45,147 nt of DNA from UBA724 sp964229545 (GTDB lineage: Bacteria; Bacteroidota; Bacteroidia; Flavobacteriales; Flavobacteriaceae). Below the pieces are notes generated by a model. The model was not told the DNA's origin, did not search any database, and worked only from the letters and a program-made list of their open reading frames with translations. Below, in pieces: positions 24,510 to 32,225 of the stretch. Made by a program: the position numbers and the translations under genes. The stretch is from NCBI GenBank assembly GCA_964229545.1, contig CAXRDP010000019.1, forward strand, positions 1 to 45,147, given 5' to 3'. The first letter of the stretch is position 1, and the number at the start of each line of letters is the position of its first letter.

Positions 24510-26915
24510 ATGAAGATATCATATAATTGGCTCAAACAGTTTGTAAAAACAGATTGGGATGCAGCACAAGTAGGAGAGCTGCTTACCGATTTGGGTTTAG
24601 AAGTAGAAGGAATAGAAACGTTTGAATCCATACGAGGTGGTCTAAAAGGGCTGGTTGTTGGCGAAGTAAAATCTTGCGAACAACACCCCAATGCCGATCG
24701 TCTCAAACTTACAAAAGTAGATGTTGGACAGGAAGAATTGCTTTCCATAGTTTGCGGTGCGCCCAATGTAGCCAAAGGTCAAAAAGTGGTGGTTGCTACT
24801 GTAGGAACCGTTTTATACCCTACTTCTGGAGAACCATTTACGATTAAAAAAAGTAAGATTCGTGGGGAACTCAGTCAAGGTATGATCTGTGCCGAGGATG
24901 AAATTGGTATTGGCAACGACCATGATGGTATTATCGTTTTAGACGACAAACACTCTGTTGGCAAAGCCTGTTCGGATATATTTGAGGTAGAAAACGATGA
25001 AGTTTTCGAAATTGGCCTTACGCCCAATCGGGCAGATGCGATGAGTCATTTTGGGGTGGCTCGTGACCTCAGGGCAGGTTGGCTGCAACAAGGCATCAAC
25101 AAAGAACTGATAAGACCCAACATCAACGGCTTTCATGTGGAGCTCACCAATGCTTCTATGCGTATTGATGTAGTCGACAAAAAACGTGCACCTCGATATT
25201 GTGGTTTGCGGATTTCAGGTGTAAAAGTAGGACCTTCTCCAAACCACGTTCAAAACAAACTCAAAGCAATTGGGCTCACCCCTATCAATAACATCGTTGA
25301 TGCGACCAACTACGTTCTTCATGAGTTGGGGCAACCGCTTCACGCTTTTGATGCATCCGCAATTTCATCGGGTGTGGTCAAAGTGCAAACCTTAAAGGAG
25401 GGCACCTCTTTTACAACTTTGGACGGAGTTGAACGCACTTTAAACGCGGAAGACCTGATGATCTGTGATGGTGATACTCCGATGTGTATTGCCGGAGTGT
25501 TTGGGGGATTGCATTCGGGTGTTTCTGAGAAAACTACTGAGGTTTTTTTAGAAAGTGCCTACTTTGACCCTGTGAGTGTACGTAAATCCGCCAAACGCCA
25601 CGGATTGAGCACAGATGCTTCTTTTCGTTTTGAGCGTGGCATAGACATAGAATTGGTAGAATATGCACTCAAACGTGCTGCGCTTTTGATCATTGAATTG
25701 GCAGGAGGGCATGTGTCTAGCAATGTGATGGACGAATACCCCACCAAAGCGAAGCCTGTACAGTTCATGGTACAATTTGATTACATAAACAGTTTGATCG
25801 GAGAGGAATTACCTAGACAAACCATCAAGTCCATACTCACCTCGTTGGACATTAAAATCAATAATGTAACCGAAACAGCTTTGGCATTGAGCATACCACC
25901 CTACAGGGTAGATGTCACCCGCCCAGCCGATGTGGTTGAGGAAATTTTGAGGGTATATGGATACAATAGCGTCCAGTTCTCAAACAAACTCTCAACCTCT
26001 TTGCCTGAGGTAAATTTCTTTGACCAAGACCAATGGGAACGTAAAATCGGTCGTCAGCTTGTGGATTTGGGTTTTTTTGAGATATACAACAACTCACTCA
26101 CCACGCCTGCCAACGACAACGACAAAGAGATTGTCCGTCTGATTAACCCTTTGAGCAACGAACTTTCTTCTATGCGCACGCATTTGATCGGAGGTGTTGT
26201 GGACGCTGTTGTTTACAATGTCAATCGCAGGCAAAAACATTGTAAGATGTTTGAATTTGGAAATGTATATACCCAAAAAGAGGGTGCTTATCATCAATCC
26301 AAAAGACTGATAATTGCTGCCAATGGAAACCAACATGAGTCGCACTGGATAGCACAAGACCAACTTACAGATTTTTACTTTGTCAAGGGTATTGTTAAAG
26401 CAATAACAGATCGCGCTAAAATTGACATGACCGAAGAAGCTGTGGAACACAGTCATCTTTCTTCGTGTGTGGCTCTTATGCACAACAAACAATGCATAGG
26501 CCATATTGGACAGGTTAAAAACGATGTATTCACCACTTTAGATGAAGAAACAAATATTTTTGTAGCAGATTTAGACTGGAATATTTTGACAGAACTTGCA
26601 GGGCAACCAGAAGTACGTGTGAATCCTTTGTCTAAATTCCCCTCTGTAAAAAGAGATATGGCTTTGCTTATTGATGATGTGGTTGCTTTTTCTACACTAA
26701 AACAGCTGGCTTTTGAGACTGAAAATAAACTGCTTGAATCTGTTCAACTTTTCGATGTATATCAAGGAAAGGGCATCCCTCAAGGGAAGAAGTCATATGG
26801 CTTAACCTTTACCATCTCTGACCACAGTAAGACGCTGACAGACAAACAAGTAGACAAAATCACATCCAAAATTTTTAACCGCTACCAAAAAGAGTTTGCC
26901 GCTGAACTACGCTAA
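24510..26915 (+). CDS. pheT: Phenylalanyl-tRNA synthetase beta subunit
   Basis: PheT is the non-catalytic, tRNA-binding and editing chain of the alpha2-beta2 enzyme that charges tRNA-Phe. The 801 residues show the expected order: MKISYNWLKQFV start, an EMAP-like tRNA-binding OB domain at about 40-150, B3/B4 editing domain about 210-390 (GVFGGLHSGVSEKTTEVFLESAYFDP), B5 domain about 410-480 with PPYRVDVTRPADVVEEILRVYGYN, the catalytic-like core, and the C-terminal anticodon-binding FDX-ACB domain (LSKFPSVKRDMALLID). Complete in length. pheS is not adjacent, as is common in this phylum. Confidence 0.98.
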   Translation: MKISYNWLKQFVKTDWDAAQVGELLTDLGLEVEGIETFESIRGGLKGLVVGEVKSCEQHPNADRLKLTKVDVGQEELLSIVCGAPNVAKGQKVVVATVGTVLYPTSGEPFTIKKSKIRGELSQGMICAEDEIGIGNDHDGIIVLDDKHSVGKACSDIFEVENDEVFEIGLTPNRADAMSHFGVARDLRAGWLQQGINKELIRPNINGFHVELTNASMRIDVVDKKRAPRYCGLRISGVKVGPSPNHVQNKLKAIGLTPINNIVDATNYVLHELGQPLHAFDASAISSGVVKVQTLKEGTSFTTLDGVERTLNAEDLMICDGDTPMCIAGVFGGLHSGVSEKTTEVFLESAYFDPVSVRKSAKRHGLSTDASFRFERGIDIELVEYALKRAALLIIELAGGHVSSNVMDEYPTKAKPVQFMVQFDYINSLIGEELPRQTIKSILTSLDIKINNVTETALALSIPPYRVDVTRPADVVEEILRVYGYNSVQFSNKLSTSLPEVNFFDQDQWERKIGRQLVDLGFFEIYNNSLTTPANDNDKEIVRLINPLSNELSSMRTHLIGGVVDAVVYNVNRRQKHCKMFEFGNVYTQKEGAYHQSKRLIIAANGNQHESHWIAQDQLTDFYFVKGIVKAITDRAKIDMTEEAVEHSHLSSCVALMHNKQCIGHIGQVKNDVFTTLDEETNIFVADLDWNILTELAGQPEVRVNPLSKFPSVKRDMALLIDDVVAFSTLKQLAFETENKLLESVQLFDVYQGKGIPQGKKSYGLTFTISDHSKTLTDKQVDKITSKIFNRYQKEFAAELR

Positions 26916-26922
26916 GAAGTGC

Positions 26923-26953
26923 TTGTGAGGTTTTTGTCTTTTTTCTACATTTG
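26923..26953 (+). promoter_or_regulatory. Promoter for the two-TM unknown gene (TTG-N20-TACATTTG)
   Basis: TTG at 26923-26925 and TACATTTG at 26946-26953 with a 20-base spacer make one of the best-formed promoters in the window. It starts the two-gene unit of the unknown membrane protein and DUF2007. Confidence 0.65.
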
Positions 26954-26977
26954 GATTATTGCTAAAAAAGAAAAAAG

Positions 26978-27637
26978 ATGATGGAATCTGTTGATCTTCA
27001 CGCCCAACTTTTATCGGTTCGAAACAAGGAAGAAAAGTTATTGGAAGAAGTATATCAAATACTTTCTAACCAAAAATCAGTCAATGCTTTTGATTTTGAC
27101 AAACTTGAACCCAACCGTATATTTCATTTAGATAACATTCGTGACATTTGCATTGATTATCGCTTACGATTTTTGGATATCAGTCGATTTAAAGGTGTTG
27201 TTCCTAAAGCGGCTTTAACACAACAAAAAGCCATAGAAAACACCCACAATACCCAGTTGAGCCAATTAAAAATTATGGCGCCTTCCAAACTATTTAAACT
27301 CGACAGTGCGGACGATCCTTTGCTCTTTGCACCCATGGGGAATGATTATTACTATCTGATTCACAAATGGGGTAATGACATGAGTCCCTTAAGAAAAGCT
27401 TTTGTATGGCCTTTTAAGAACATCATTACCATGTGTGTTTCCTTATTACTTGTGAGTTTAGCGATAACATGGGTCATGCCGCTTCATTTATTTAACCCCA
27501 ACCCTACCCTGTCTGATTTCCTTTTGATTTTCCTGTTTGTTTTTAAATCCATAGCTGCTGTTGCTATCTACTATGCCTTTGCTTTGGGTAAAAACTTTAA
27601 CAGAGCTATCTGGGATAGCAGATATTACAATTCCTAA
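26978..27637 (+). CDS. Conserved hypothetical membrane protein with two C-terminal TM helices
   Basis: I do not recognise a named function. The 219-residue protein has a soluble, charged and probably helical N-terminal region (1-140) with no Cys or enzyme motif evident, a short Trp/Pro segment (WPFKNII), then two hydrophobic helices at about 149-168 and 181-204 and a short basic-aromatic tail. The fold suggests a cytoplasmic domain tethered to the inner membrane by a hairpin. Translation could begin at either of two consecutive ATGs (26978 or 26981). It has a good promoter and is followed after two bases by the DUF2007 gene, so the two products may act together. Confidence 0.8.
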   Translation: MMESVDLHAQLLSVRNKEEKLLEEVYQILSNQKSVNAFDFDKLEPNRIFHLDNIRDICIDYRLRFLDISRFKGVVPKAALTQQKAIENTHNTQLSQLKIMAPSKLFKLDSADDPLLFAPMGNDYYYLIHKWGNDMSPLRKAFVWPFKNIITMCVSLLLVSLAITWVMPLHLFNPNPTLSDFLLIFLFVFKSIAAVAIYYAFALGKNFNRAIWDSRYYNS

Positions 27638-27639
27638 AA

Positions 27640-27849
27640 ATGTCAACCAACTACCTACTGCTATATTCTGGCAACCTTATGGAAGCGCAACGCATCTGTA
27701 TTGAATTGGAAGAAATAGGCATAAAAGCCATAGTGAAAGACCAAGAAACTTCAGCAACTCGTGCTGGATTTGCCGTACCGGCTATGATTGATGCCGTAAA
27801 GGTATATGTGCACAAAGATGAATTCGAACGTGCCCAAACAGTGCTTTAG
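27640..27849 (+). CDS. DUF2007 domain protein
   Basis: This 69-residue protein is essentially one DUF2007 domain, a small alpha-beta fold described as a putative signal-transducing domain. The pattern YSGNLMEAQRICIELEEIGI and the C-terminal VYVHKDEFERAQTVL (last residues) match the usual form, in which a helix follows the first strand and the protein ends with the second helix. Its partner or ligand is unknown. It follows the two-TM protein by two bases and converges on the ABC-F gene with a shared TTAG. Confidence 0.85.
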   Translation: MSTNYLLLYSGNLMEAQRICIELEEIGIKAIVKDQETSATRAGFAVPAMIDAVKVYVHKDEFERAQTVL

Positions 27850-29468
27850 GCATACATCTTTTGGCGTAATTCTTTAATCTTAGGATCAGACATATAATCA
27901 TCAAAAGTCATATGTCTGTCTATAACACCTTTGGGGGTGAGTTCTACGATGCGATTTCCAACCGATTGGGCAAAGGCATGATCGTGGGTGGTGAGCAAAA
28001 CAGTGCCTTTAAACTTTGCCAAAGCATTGTTAAAAGCTGTAATTGACTCCAAATCTAAGTGGTTGGTGGGCTCATCTAGCATGACCACATTGGCGCGCTG
28101 CATCATCATGCGCGACACCATACAGCGCACTTTTTCACCTCCCGATAATACATTGGAAGATTTAAGGGCTTCTTCTCCACTAAACAACATTTTCCCTAAA
28201 AATCCGCGTAAAAAGACCTCTTCCCGCTCTTCTTGAGTTTTGGCGTATTGACGCAGCCAGTCTACCAAAGACCATTCGTTTTCAAAAAAAGAACTGTTGT
28301 CCAAAGGCAGATACGACTGGTTGGTCGTGACACCCCAACTATAGCTTCCTGAGGCAGCTTCTTCGTTTCCGTTAATAATTTGGTAGAAAGCGGTCGTCGC
28401 TCTTGGGTCTTTTGAAAAGACTATTACCTTATCTCCTTTGACCAAATTCAGGTCTATGTTTTGAAAAAGGGTCGTGCCATCGAGTTGAGCACTGAGGTTA
28501 ATTACGTTCAAGAGTTGGTCTCCTGCCTCGCGTTCCTGCTCAAATATGATGGCAGGATATCTCCTTGAAGAGGGTTTGATTTCGGCAATATTGAGCTTTT
28601 CTATCATTTTTTTACGAGAGGTGGCTTGTTTGGACTTGGCCACATTCGCACTAAAACGAGCGATAAAAGTTTCGAGTTCTTTCTTCTTTTCTTCCGCTTT
28701 TTTATTTTGTTGTGCACGCTGACGAGCTGCCAACTGACTGGATTCATACCAGAAAGTGTAGTTACCACTAAAATGATTGATTTTGCCGAAGTCAATATCA
28801 GAGATGTGTGTACACACCGCATCTAAAAAGTGACGGTCGTGAGAGACAACAATAACGGTGTTGTCATAATTGGCTAAAAAATCCTCAAGCCATGCGATGG
28901 TTTCATAGTCCAAGTCGTTTGTAGGCTCGTCCATTATCAGCACATCTGGGTTTCCAAACAATGCCTGTGCCAATAGTACTCGAACACGTTGTTTACCATC
29001 CAAATCTCCCATAAGGCTGTAATGCAGATCTTCCGAAATTCCCAAATTAGACAGCAAGGCAGCCGCATCACTGTCGGCGTTCCAACCATTCATTTCCTCA
29101 AACTTGATTTGGAGTTCACCAACACGTTCGCTATCGGCATCCGAAAAATCGGGTTTGGCATACAAATCATCCATTTCTTTTTTAATCGCATACAGCGGTG
29201 CATTCCCCATAATTACGGTTTGTAGAACAGGATGCTCATCAAAAGCAAAGTGGTTTTGCTCCAAAACAGACATGCGTTTTCCGGGCTCTAAATGAACATT
29301 TCCCGAATTGGGATCAATTTTTCCACTTAAAGCTTTTAAAAAAGTAGATTTCCCAGCCCCGTTGGCCCCGATAATGCCGTAACAATTACCGGTTGTAAAA
29401 GTCACATTGACTTCGTCAAACAAAACGCGTTTACCAAACTGAATAGACAAATTAGATACCGTCAACAT
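27846..29468 (-). CDS. ABC-F family ATPase of the YbiT type
   Basis: ABC-F proteins bind the ribosomal E-site and help resolve stalled or paused translation; they lack membrane domains. The 540-residue protein has two ABC modules: the first with GANGAGKST near 35 and MDEPTNDLD, the second with LSGGEKVRCMVSRMM and LDEPTNHLD. In the first module the LSGG signature is replaced by DLDGKQRVRVLLAQALF, as in E. coli YbiT, and the end-to-end similarity to YbiT (MLTVSNLSIQFG..., FAFDEHPVLQTVIMGN) is strong. The interdomain linker at about 240-300 is charged, as expected for the P-site tRNA-contacting arm. It has a -7 box (29493-29486) placed directly after the terminator of the upstream transaldolase gene. 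Confidence 0.92.
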   Translation of the reverse strand: MLTVSNLSIQFGKRVLFDEVNVTFTTGNCYGIIGANGAGKSTFLKALSGKIDPNSGNVHLEPGKRMSVLEQNHFAFDEHPVLQTVIMGNAPLYAIKKEMDDLYAKPDFSDADSERVGELQIKFEEMNGWNADSDAAALLSNLGISEDLHYSLMGDLDGKQRVRVLLAQALFGNPDVLIMDEPTNDLDYETIAWLEDFLANYDNTVIVVSHDRHFLDAVCTHISDIDFGKINHFSGNYTFWYESSQLAARQRAQQNKKAEEKKKELETFIARFSANVAKSKQATSRKKMIEKLNIAEIKPSSRRYPAIIFEQEREAGDQLLNVINLSAQLDGTTLFQNIDLNLVKGDKVIVFSKDPRATTAFYQIINGNEEAASGSYSWGVTTNQSYLPLDNSSFFENEWSLVDWLRQYAKTQEEREEVFLRGFLGKMLFSGEEALKSSNVLSGGEKVRCMVSRMMMQRANVVMLDEPTNHLDLESITAFNNALAKFKGTVLLTTHDHAFAQSVGNRIVELTPKGVIDRHMTFDDYMSDPKIKELRQKMYA

Positions 29469-29485
29469 AGGTTGAAATTAAGGTG

Positions 29486-29493
29486 CAAAATTA
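29486..29493 (-). promoter_or_regulatory. -7 box TAATTTTG for the ABC-F gene
   Basis: On the minus strand this full TAnnTTTG match ends 17 bases before the ATG at 29468. It begins where the T-run of the upstream terminator ends. Confidence 0.5.
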
Positions 29494-29523
29494 AAAAAAA
29501 ATAGGGCCATTTTTGACCCTATT
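29493..29523 (-). terminator. Intrinsic terminator after the transaldolase gene
   Basis: On the minus strand: stem AATAGGG (29523-29517), a loop of about 10, stem CCCTATT (29506-29500), then a long T-run down to 29493. It ends the SDR-transaldolase transcript. Confidence 0.85.
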
Positions 29524-29545
29524 ATCAAATTATATGATTGTGAAC

Positions 29546-30199
29546 TTAGTTTGCCTTATTATGATCTGCCAAAAACTTTTCCAAGCCACTATCGGTCAAA
29601 GGATGCTTTAGCAAGCCCACGATGGCACTCAATGGACCAGTCATCACATCGGCACCGATTTTGGCACATTCGAGCACATGCATGGTGTGACGCACCGAAG
29701 CCGCAAGAATTTGAGTTTCAAATGCGTAGTTGTCGTAGATCAAACGGATATCTTCTATTAAATTAAGACCATCTGTAGAAATGTCATCCAAACGACCTAT
29801 AAAAGGGGACACATAGGTTGCCCCAGCTTTGGCCGCTAACAAAGCCTGAGCTGATGAAAACACCAAGGTACAGTTGGTTTTGATGCCTTTGTCTGAAAAA
29901 TATTTGATGGCTTTGACACCCTCTTGAATCATCGGTACTTTCACCACGATTTGTGGATGCAAAGCTGCCAAAGCTTCACCTTCATTGACCATACCTTCGA
30001 AATCTGTGGAGATTACTTCCGCAGACACATCTCCGTCAACAATATTACAGATATCAACATAGTGTTTTAAGATGTTATCTTGGCCGCTAATACCCTCTTT
30101 GGCCATTAAAGAAGGGTTGGTGGTAACGCCGTCCAAAATACCCAAGGATTGGGCTTCTTTGATTTGGTCTAAATTGGCAGTGTCAATAAAAAATTTCAT
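29546..30199 (-). CDS. Fructose-6-phosphate aldolase / transaldolase (TalC-type)
   Basis: This is a short class I aldolase of the transaldolase family, acting in the pentose phosphate route or in dihydroxyacetone transfer. The 217 residues start MKFFIDTANLDQIKEA and contain GVTTNPSLMAKEG at about 24-36, the Schiff-base lysine Lys87 in VVKVPM, NCTLVFSSAQALLAAKAG and YVSPFIGRLDD. This is the compact form of about 215-220 residues rather than the long TalB type. Transaldolase versus fructose-6-phosphate aldolase activity cannot be separated with certainty by eye. It lies 20 bases after the SDR stop and is followed by a clear terminator. Confidence 0.93.
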   Translation of the reverse strand: MKFFIDTANLDQIKEAQSLGILDGVTTNPSLMAKEGISGQDNILKHYVDICNIVDGDVSAEVISTDFEGMVNEGEALAALHPQIVVKVPMIQEGVKAIKYFSDKGIKTNCTLVFSSAQALLAAKAGATYVSPFIGRLDDISTDGLNLIEDIRLIYDNYAFETQILAASVRHTMHVLECAKIGADVMTGPLSAIVGLLKHPLTDSGLEKFLADHNKAN

Positions 30200-30219
30200 G
30201 TGTTTGAAAGGTTAAGAGA

Positions 30220-31029
30220 TTATAAATTGTAAAATTTTGCAAGCATATACTCATACCAACGTTGTGGTAAGAAAGCCTTCAAATGTACAGAAAATCTTTG
30301 CAGTGCGGGCCCCACGCTATAATGGGGTTTTACACTTTTTTTACACAAGATTTCATATACTTTTTGAGCAACTTTTTCGGCAGATATGCCTTTGTCTACG
30401 TGTTCATTCATGTCTTCTAAAGACCTTTTATAGGCTACTTTGTAAGGAGAGTTTTCTAAAATAGGAGCATGAAAACGGCCCTTAGCAATATTGGTAGCTA
30501 CATCGCCTGGTGCCAAGGTACAACATTGAATTCCGGAGCCTCTAAGTTCCAAGCGTAAACTCTCTGTTGCTCTGTCAAAAGCGCTTTTCGTGGCAGAATA
30601 CATACTTCGAAAAGGCAAACCAGAATATCCCGCTATGGAGGTGATATTAACAATCCTACCACCATAATGTTTACGCATATGCGGCAAGACATATTTAATA
30701 ACGCCTAAAGGCCCATAAAGATTGGTGTCAAAAAGATTTCTAATGGCTTTGTCGGGCAATTCTTCAAGAGGTCCCGATATGCCTACCCCTGCATTGTTAA
30801 TCAATACATCCAAACTTCCGAATTCTTCTATGACCTTATCAACAGCCTTGGAGATGCTATCTGCATCAGTGAGGTCCATTTCAAATAATGGAAAAGGAAA
30901 ATCGGAGTAGTTGTTCGGGTTTCTACTAGTGCCTATCACTCGATAGCCTTTCTTATACAGTAACAAAGCAGTGGCTTTTCCTATTCCGGAGGATGCGCCT
31001 GTAATAAAAACAACTGATTGTGACCCCAT
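30220..31029 (-). CDS. Short-chain dehydrogenase/reductase (SDR)
   Basis: This is an NAD(P)-dependent oxidoreductase of the classical SDR family, substrate unknown. With ATG at 31029 (MGSQSVVFITGASSGIGKA) it has 269 residues: cofactor loop TGASSGIG at 10-17, NNAG at 78-81, catalytic Ser131, Tyr144 and Lys148 in YSATK. It is of the type with a longer C-terminus (YSVGPALQRFSVHLKAFLPQRWYEYML), seen in membrane-associated retinol-dehydrogenase-like SDRs. A longer frame starts at 31062, but that part lies inside the SRP RNA gene and was rejected. The start is just 11 bases from the SRP RNA 3' end. Probably co-transcribed with the transaldolase gene. Confidence 0.92.
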   Translation of the reverse strand: MGSQSVVFITGASSGIGKATALLLYKKGYRVIGTSRNPNNYSDFPFPLFEMDLTDADSISKAVDKVIEEFGSLDVLINNAGVGISGPLEELPDKAIRNLFDTNLYGPLGVIKYVLPHMRKHYGGRIVNITSIAGYSGLPFRSMYSATKSAFDRATESLRLELRGSGIQCCTLAPGDVATNIAKGRFHAPILENSPYKVAYKRSLEDMNEHVDKGISAEKVAQKVYEILCKKSVKPHYSVGPALQRFSVHLKAFLPQRWYEYMLAKFYNL

Positions 31030-31040
31030 AAATAAAAAAA

Positions 31041-31140
31041 ATGGGTAAGCGACCCACATCACACCGCTACGACCGCCTACCCTTGCTGCGTTCCCGCCCT
31101 GGGGGATTCAGCAGGAGCTGGTTGTGTAGAACTTACCCAT
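31041..31140 (-). ncRNA. ffs: Signal recognition particle RNA, small bacterial type (4.5S)
   Basis: On the minus strand the core of SRP domain IV is plain: CAGG, three paired bases GCG, tetraloop GGAA (31094-31091), CGC, then AGCA, exactly the Ffh-binding arrangement of E. coli 4.5S RNA. The ends pair perfectly over nine bases (31140-31132 with 31049-31041), giving a single rod of about 100 nt. A T-rich run (31040-31034) follows and may serve as terminator. A -7 box TATATTTG sits just upstream at 31150-31143. The exact 5' and 3' ends may differ by a few bases. Confidence 0.95.
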
Positions 31141-31142
31141 TG

Positions 31143-31150
31143 CAAATATA
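31143..31150 (-). promoter_or_regulatory. -7 box TATATTTG for SRP RNA
   Basis: Full TAnnTTTG match on the minus strand directly upstream of the terminal stem of the SRP RNA, in the right place to start transcription at or near 31139. No clear -33 TTG. Confidence 0.55.
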
Positions 31151-31211
31151 ATCTGATTTCCATTTTTACGTTAAGTAATTAATGAATAATTTAGTTTGCT
31201 CAATTTCTTTT

Positions 31212-32225
31212 ATGAAATACACGCTAATTTTCATGGTTTTAATCCTTGTGAGTTGTAGTTCTGTGGGGCCACAACACTTTCGTTTAAAAACCAATCACAA
31301 TGTTGCTTCTGTCGGTGACACAGTGTATTACGAGATTGTCAACCCCAAAAGCCACAGTATTGAAAACCTTAAATATGCTGTTAATGGAAAATCCATCGCA
31401 GACGACTATTTGGTTATTTCAAATTTGGGAAAACATTTGTTGAGCGCCACCTTTTCATCTGGAGGAACTAACATTAATCTCGAGCAAAATATAGATGTTT
31501 ATGCCAATGAAGCCCCTGAAGTATTTACATATGAGCTCGTTGCTAGCTATCCGCATGACCCCAACGCATACACCCAAGGACTTGAATTCCACAACGGCTT
31601 CTTGTATGAAAGCACGGGGCAGTATGGAGCTTCTACACTTAGAAAAATTGATTTTACCACAGGCAAAATACTAAACGAACTCAAGCTTGACGCATCTTAT
31701 TTTGGGGAAGGTTTGAGTTTTTATAACGACCAATTGATCCAACTCACATGGAAAGAAAATATTGGTTTTGTGTACAATCCGGATGACTTTACGCTTGTGC
31801 GTTCCTTTCAGTACAACAAAAGCAAAGAAGGCTGGGGACTTTGTTCAGACGACTTTCATCTCTACAAAACGGATGGCACCGAGAAACTTTGGACTCTAGA
31901 CCCTCAAACCTTTGAGGAAGAAGGGTTTGTTGAGATACTCACCAACAACAAATACATCAGCAAGGTCAACGAGTTGGAGTATGTCAATGGGCTGGTGTAT
32001 GCCAACACCTATCAGTTTAACAAAGAGGTAGTAGTCATTATTGACCCCCAAACAGGTGTGGTGAAAGGGGTGGTTGATTTTTCGGGTCTAAAAGAAAAAG
32101 TGACAAAACATGCCCGCTTGGATGTTTTTAATGGGATTGCCTATCACCCACAGCGAAAAAGTTTTTTTGTGACAGGTAAATATTGGGATAAATTGTTTGA
32201 AGTCAAAATCTTAAAGAAGCTATGA
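31212..32225 (+). CDS. Glutaminyl-peptide cyclotransferase (glutamine cyclotransferase) lipoprotein
   Basis: The enzyme converts N-terminal glutamine of exported peptides to pyroglutamate. It is of the plant-type five-bladed propeller family. The start at 31212 gives MKYTLIFMVLILVSCSS, a clean lipoprotein signal with Cys15; the upstream in-frame ATG at 31182 would add ten residues before the signal. The 337-residue product shows PHDPNAYTQGLEFHNGFLYESTGQYGASTLRKID near 115-150 and ELEYVNGLVYANTYQFNKEVVVIDP-like blocks, the hallmarks of the family, preceded by a domain of about 95 residues resembling an Ig-like fold. Its stop overlaps the next start (ATGA), so the downstream lipoprotein is likely co-translated. 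In Bacteroidota many exported proteins carry N-terminal Gln after signal cleavage. Confidence 0.92.
   Translation: MKYTLIFMVLILVSCSSVGPQHFRLKTNHNVASVGDTVYYEIVNPKSHSIENLKYAVNGKSIADDYLVISNLGKHLLSATFSSGGTNINLEQNIDVYANEAPEVFTYELVASYPHDPNAYTQGLEFHNGFLYESTGQYGASTLRKIDFTTGKILNELKLDASYFGEGLSFYNDQLIQLTWKENIGFVYNPDDFTLVRSFQYNKSKEGWGLCSDDFHLYKTDGTEKLWTLDPQTFEEEGFVEILTNNKYISKVNELEYVNGLVYANTYQFNKEVVVIIDPQTGVVKGVVDFSGLKEKVTKHARLDVFNGIAYHPQRKSFFVTGKYWDKLFEVKILKKL

Noticed and set aside
31030..31062. N-terminal extension of the SDR by 11 residues
   Set aside because: It lies in the SRP RNA gene and its T-rich tail, and SDRs start just before the TGASSGIG loop.
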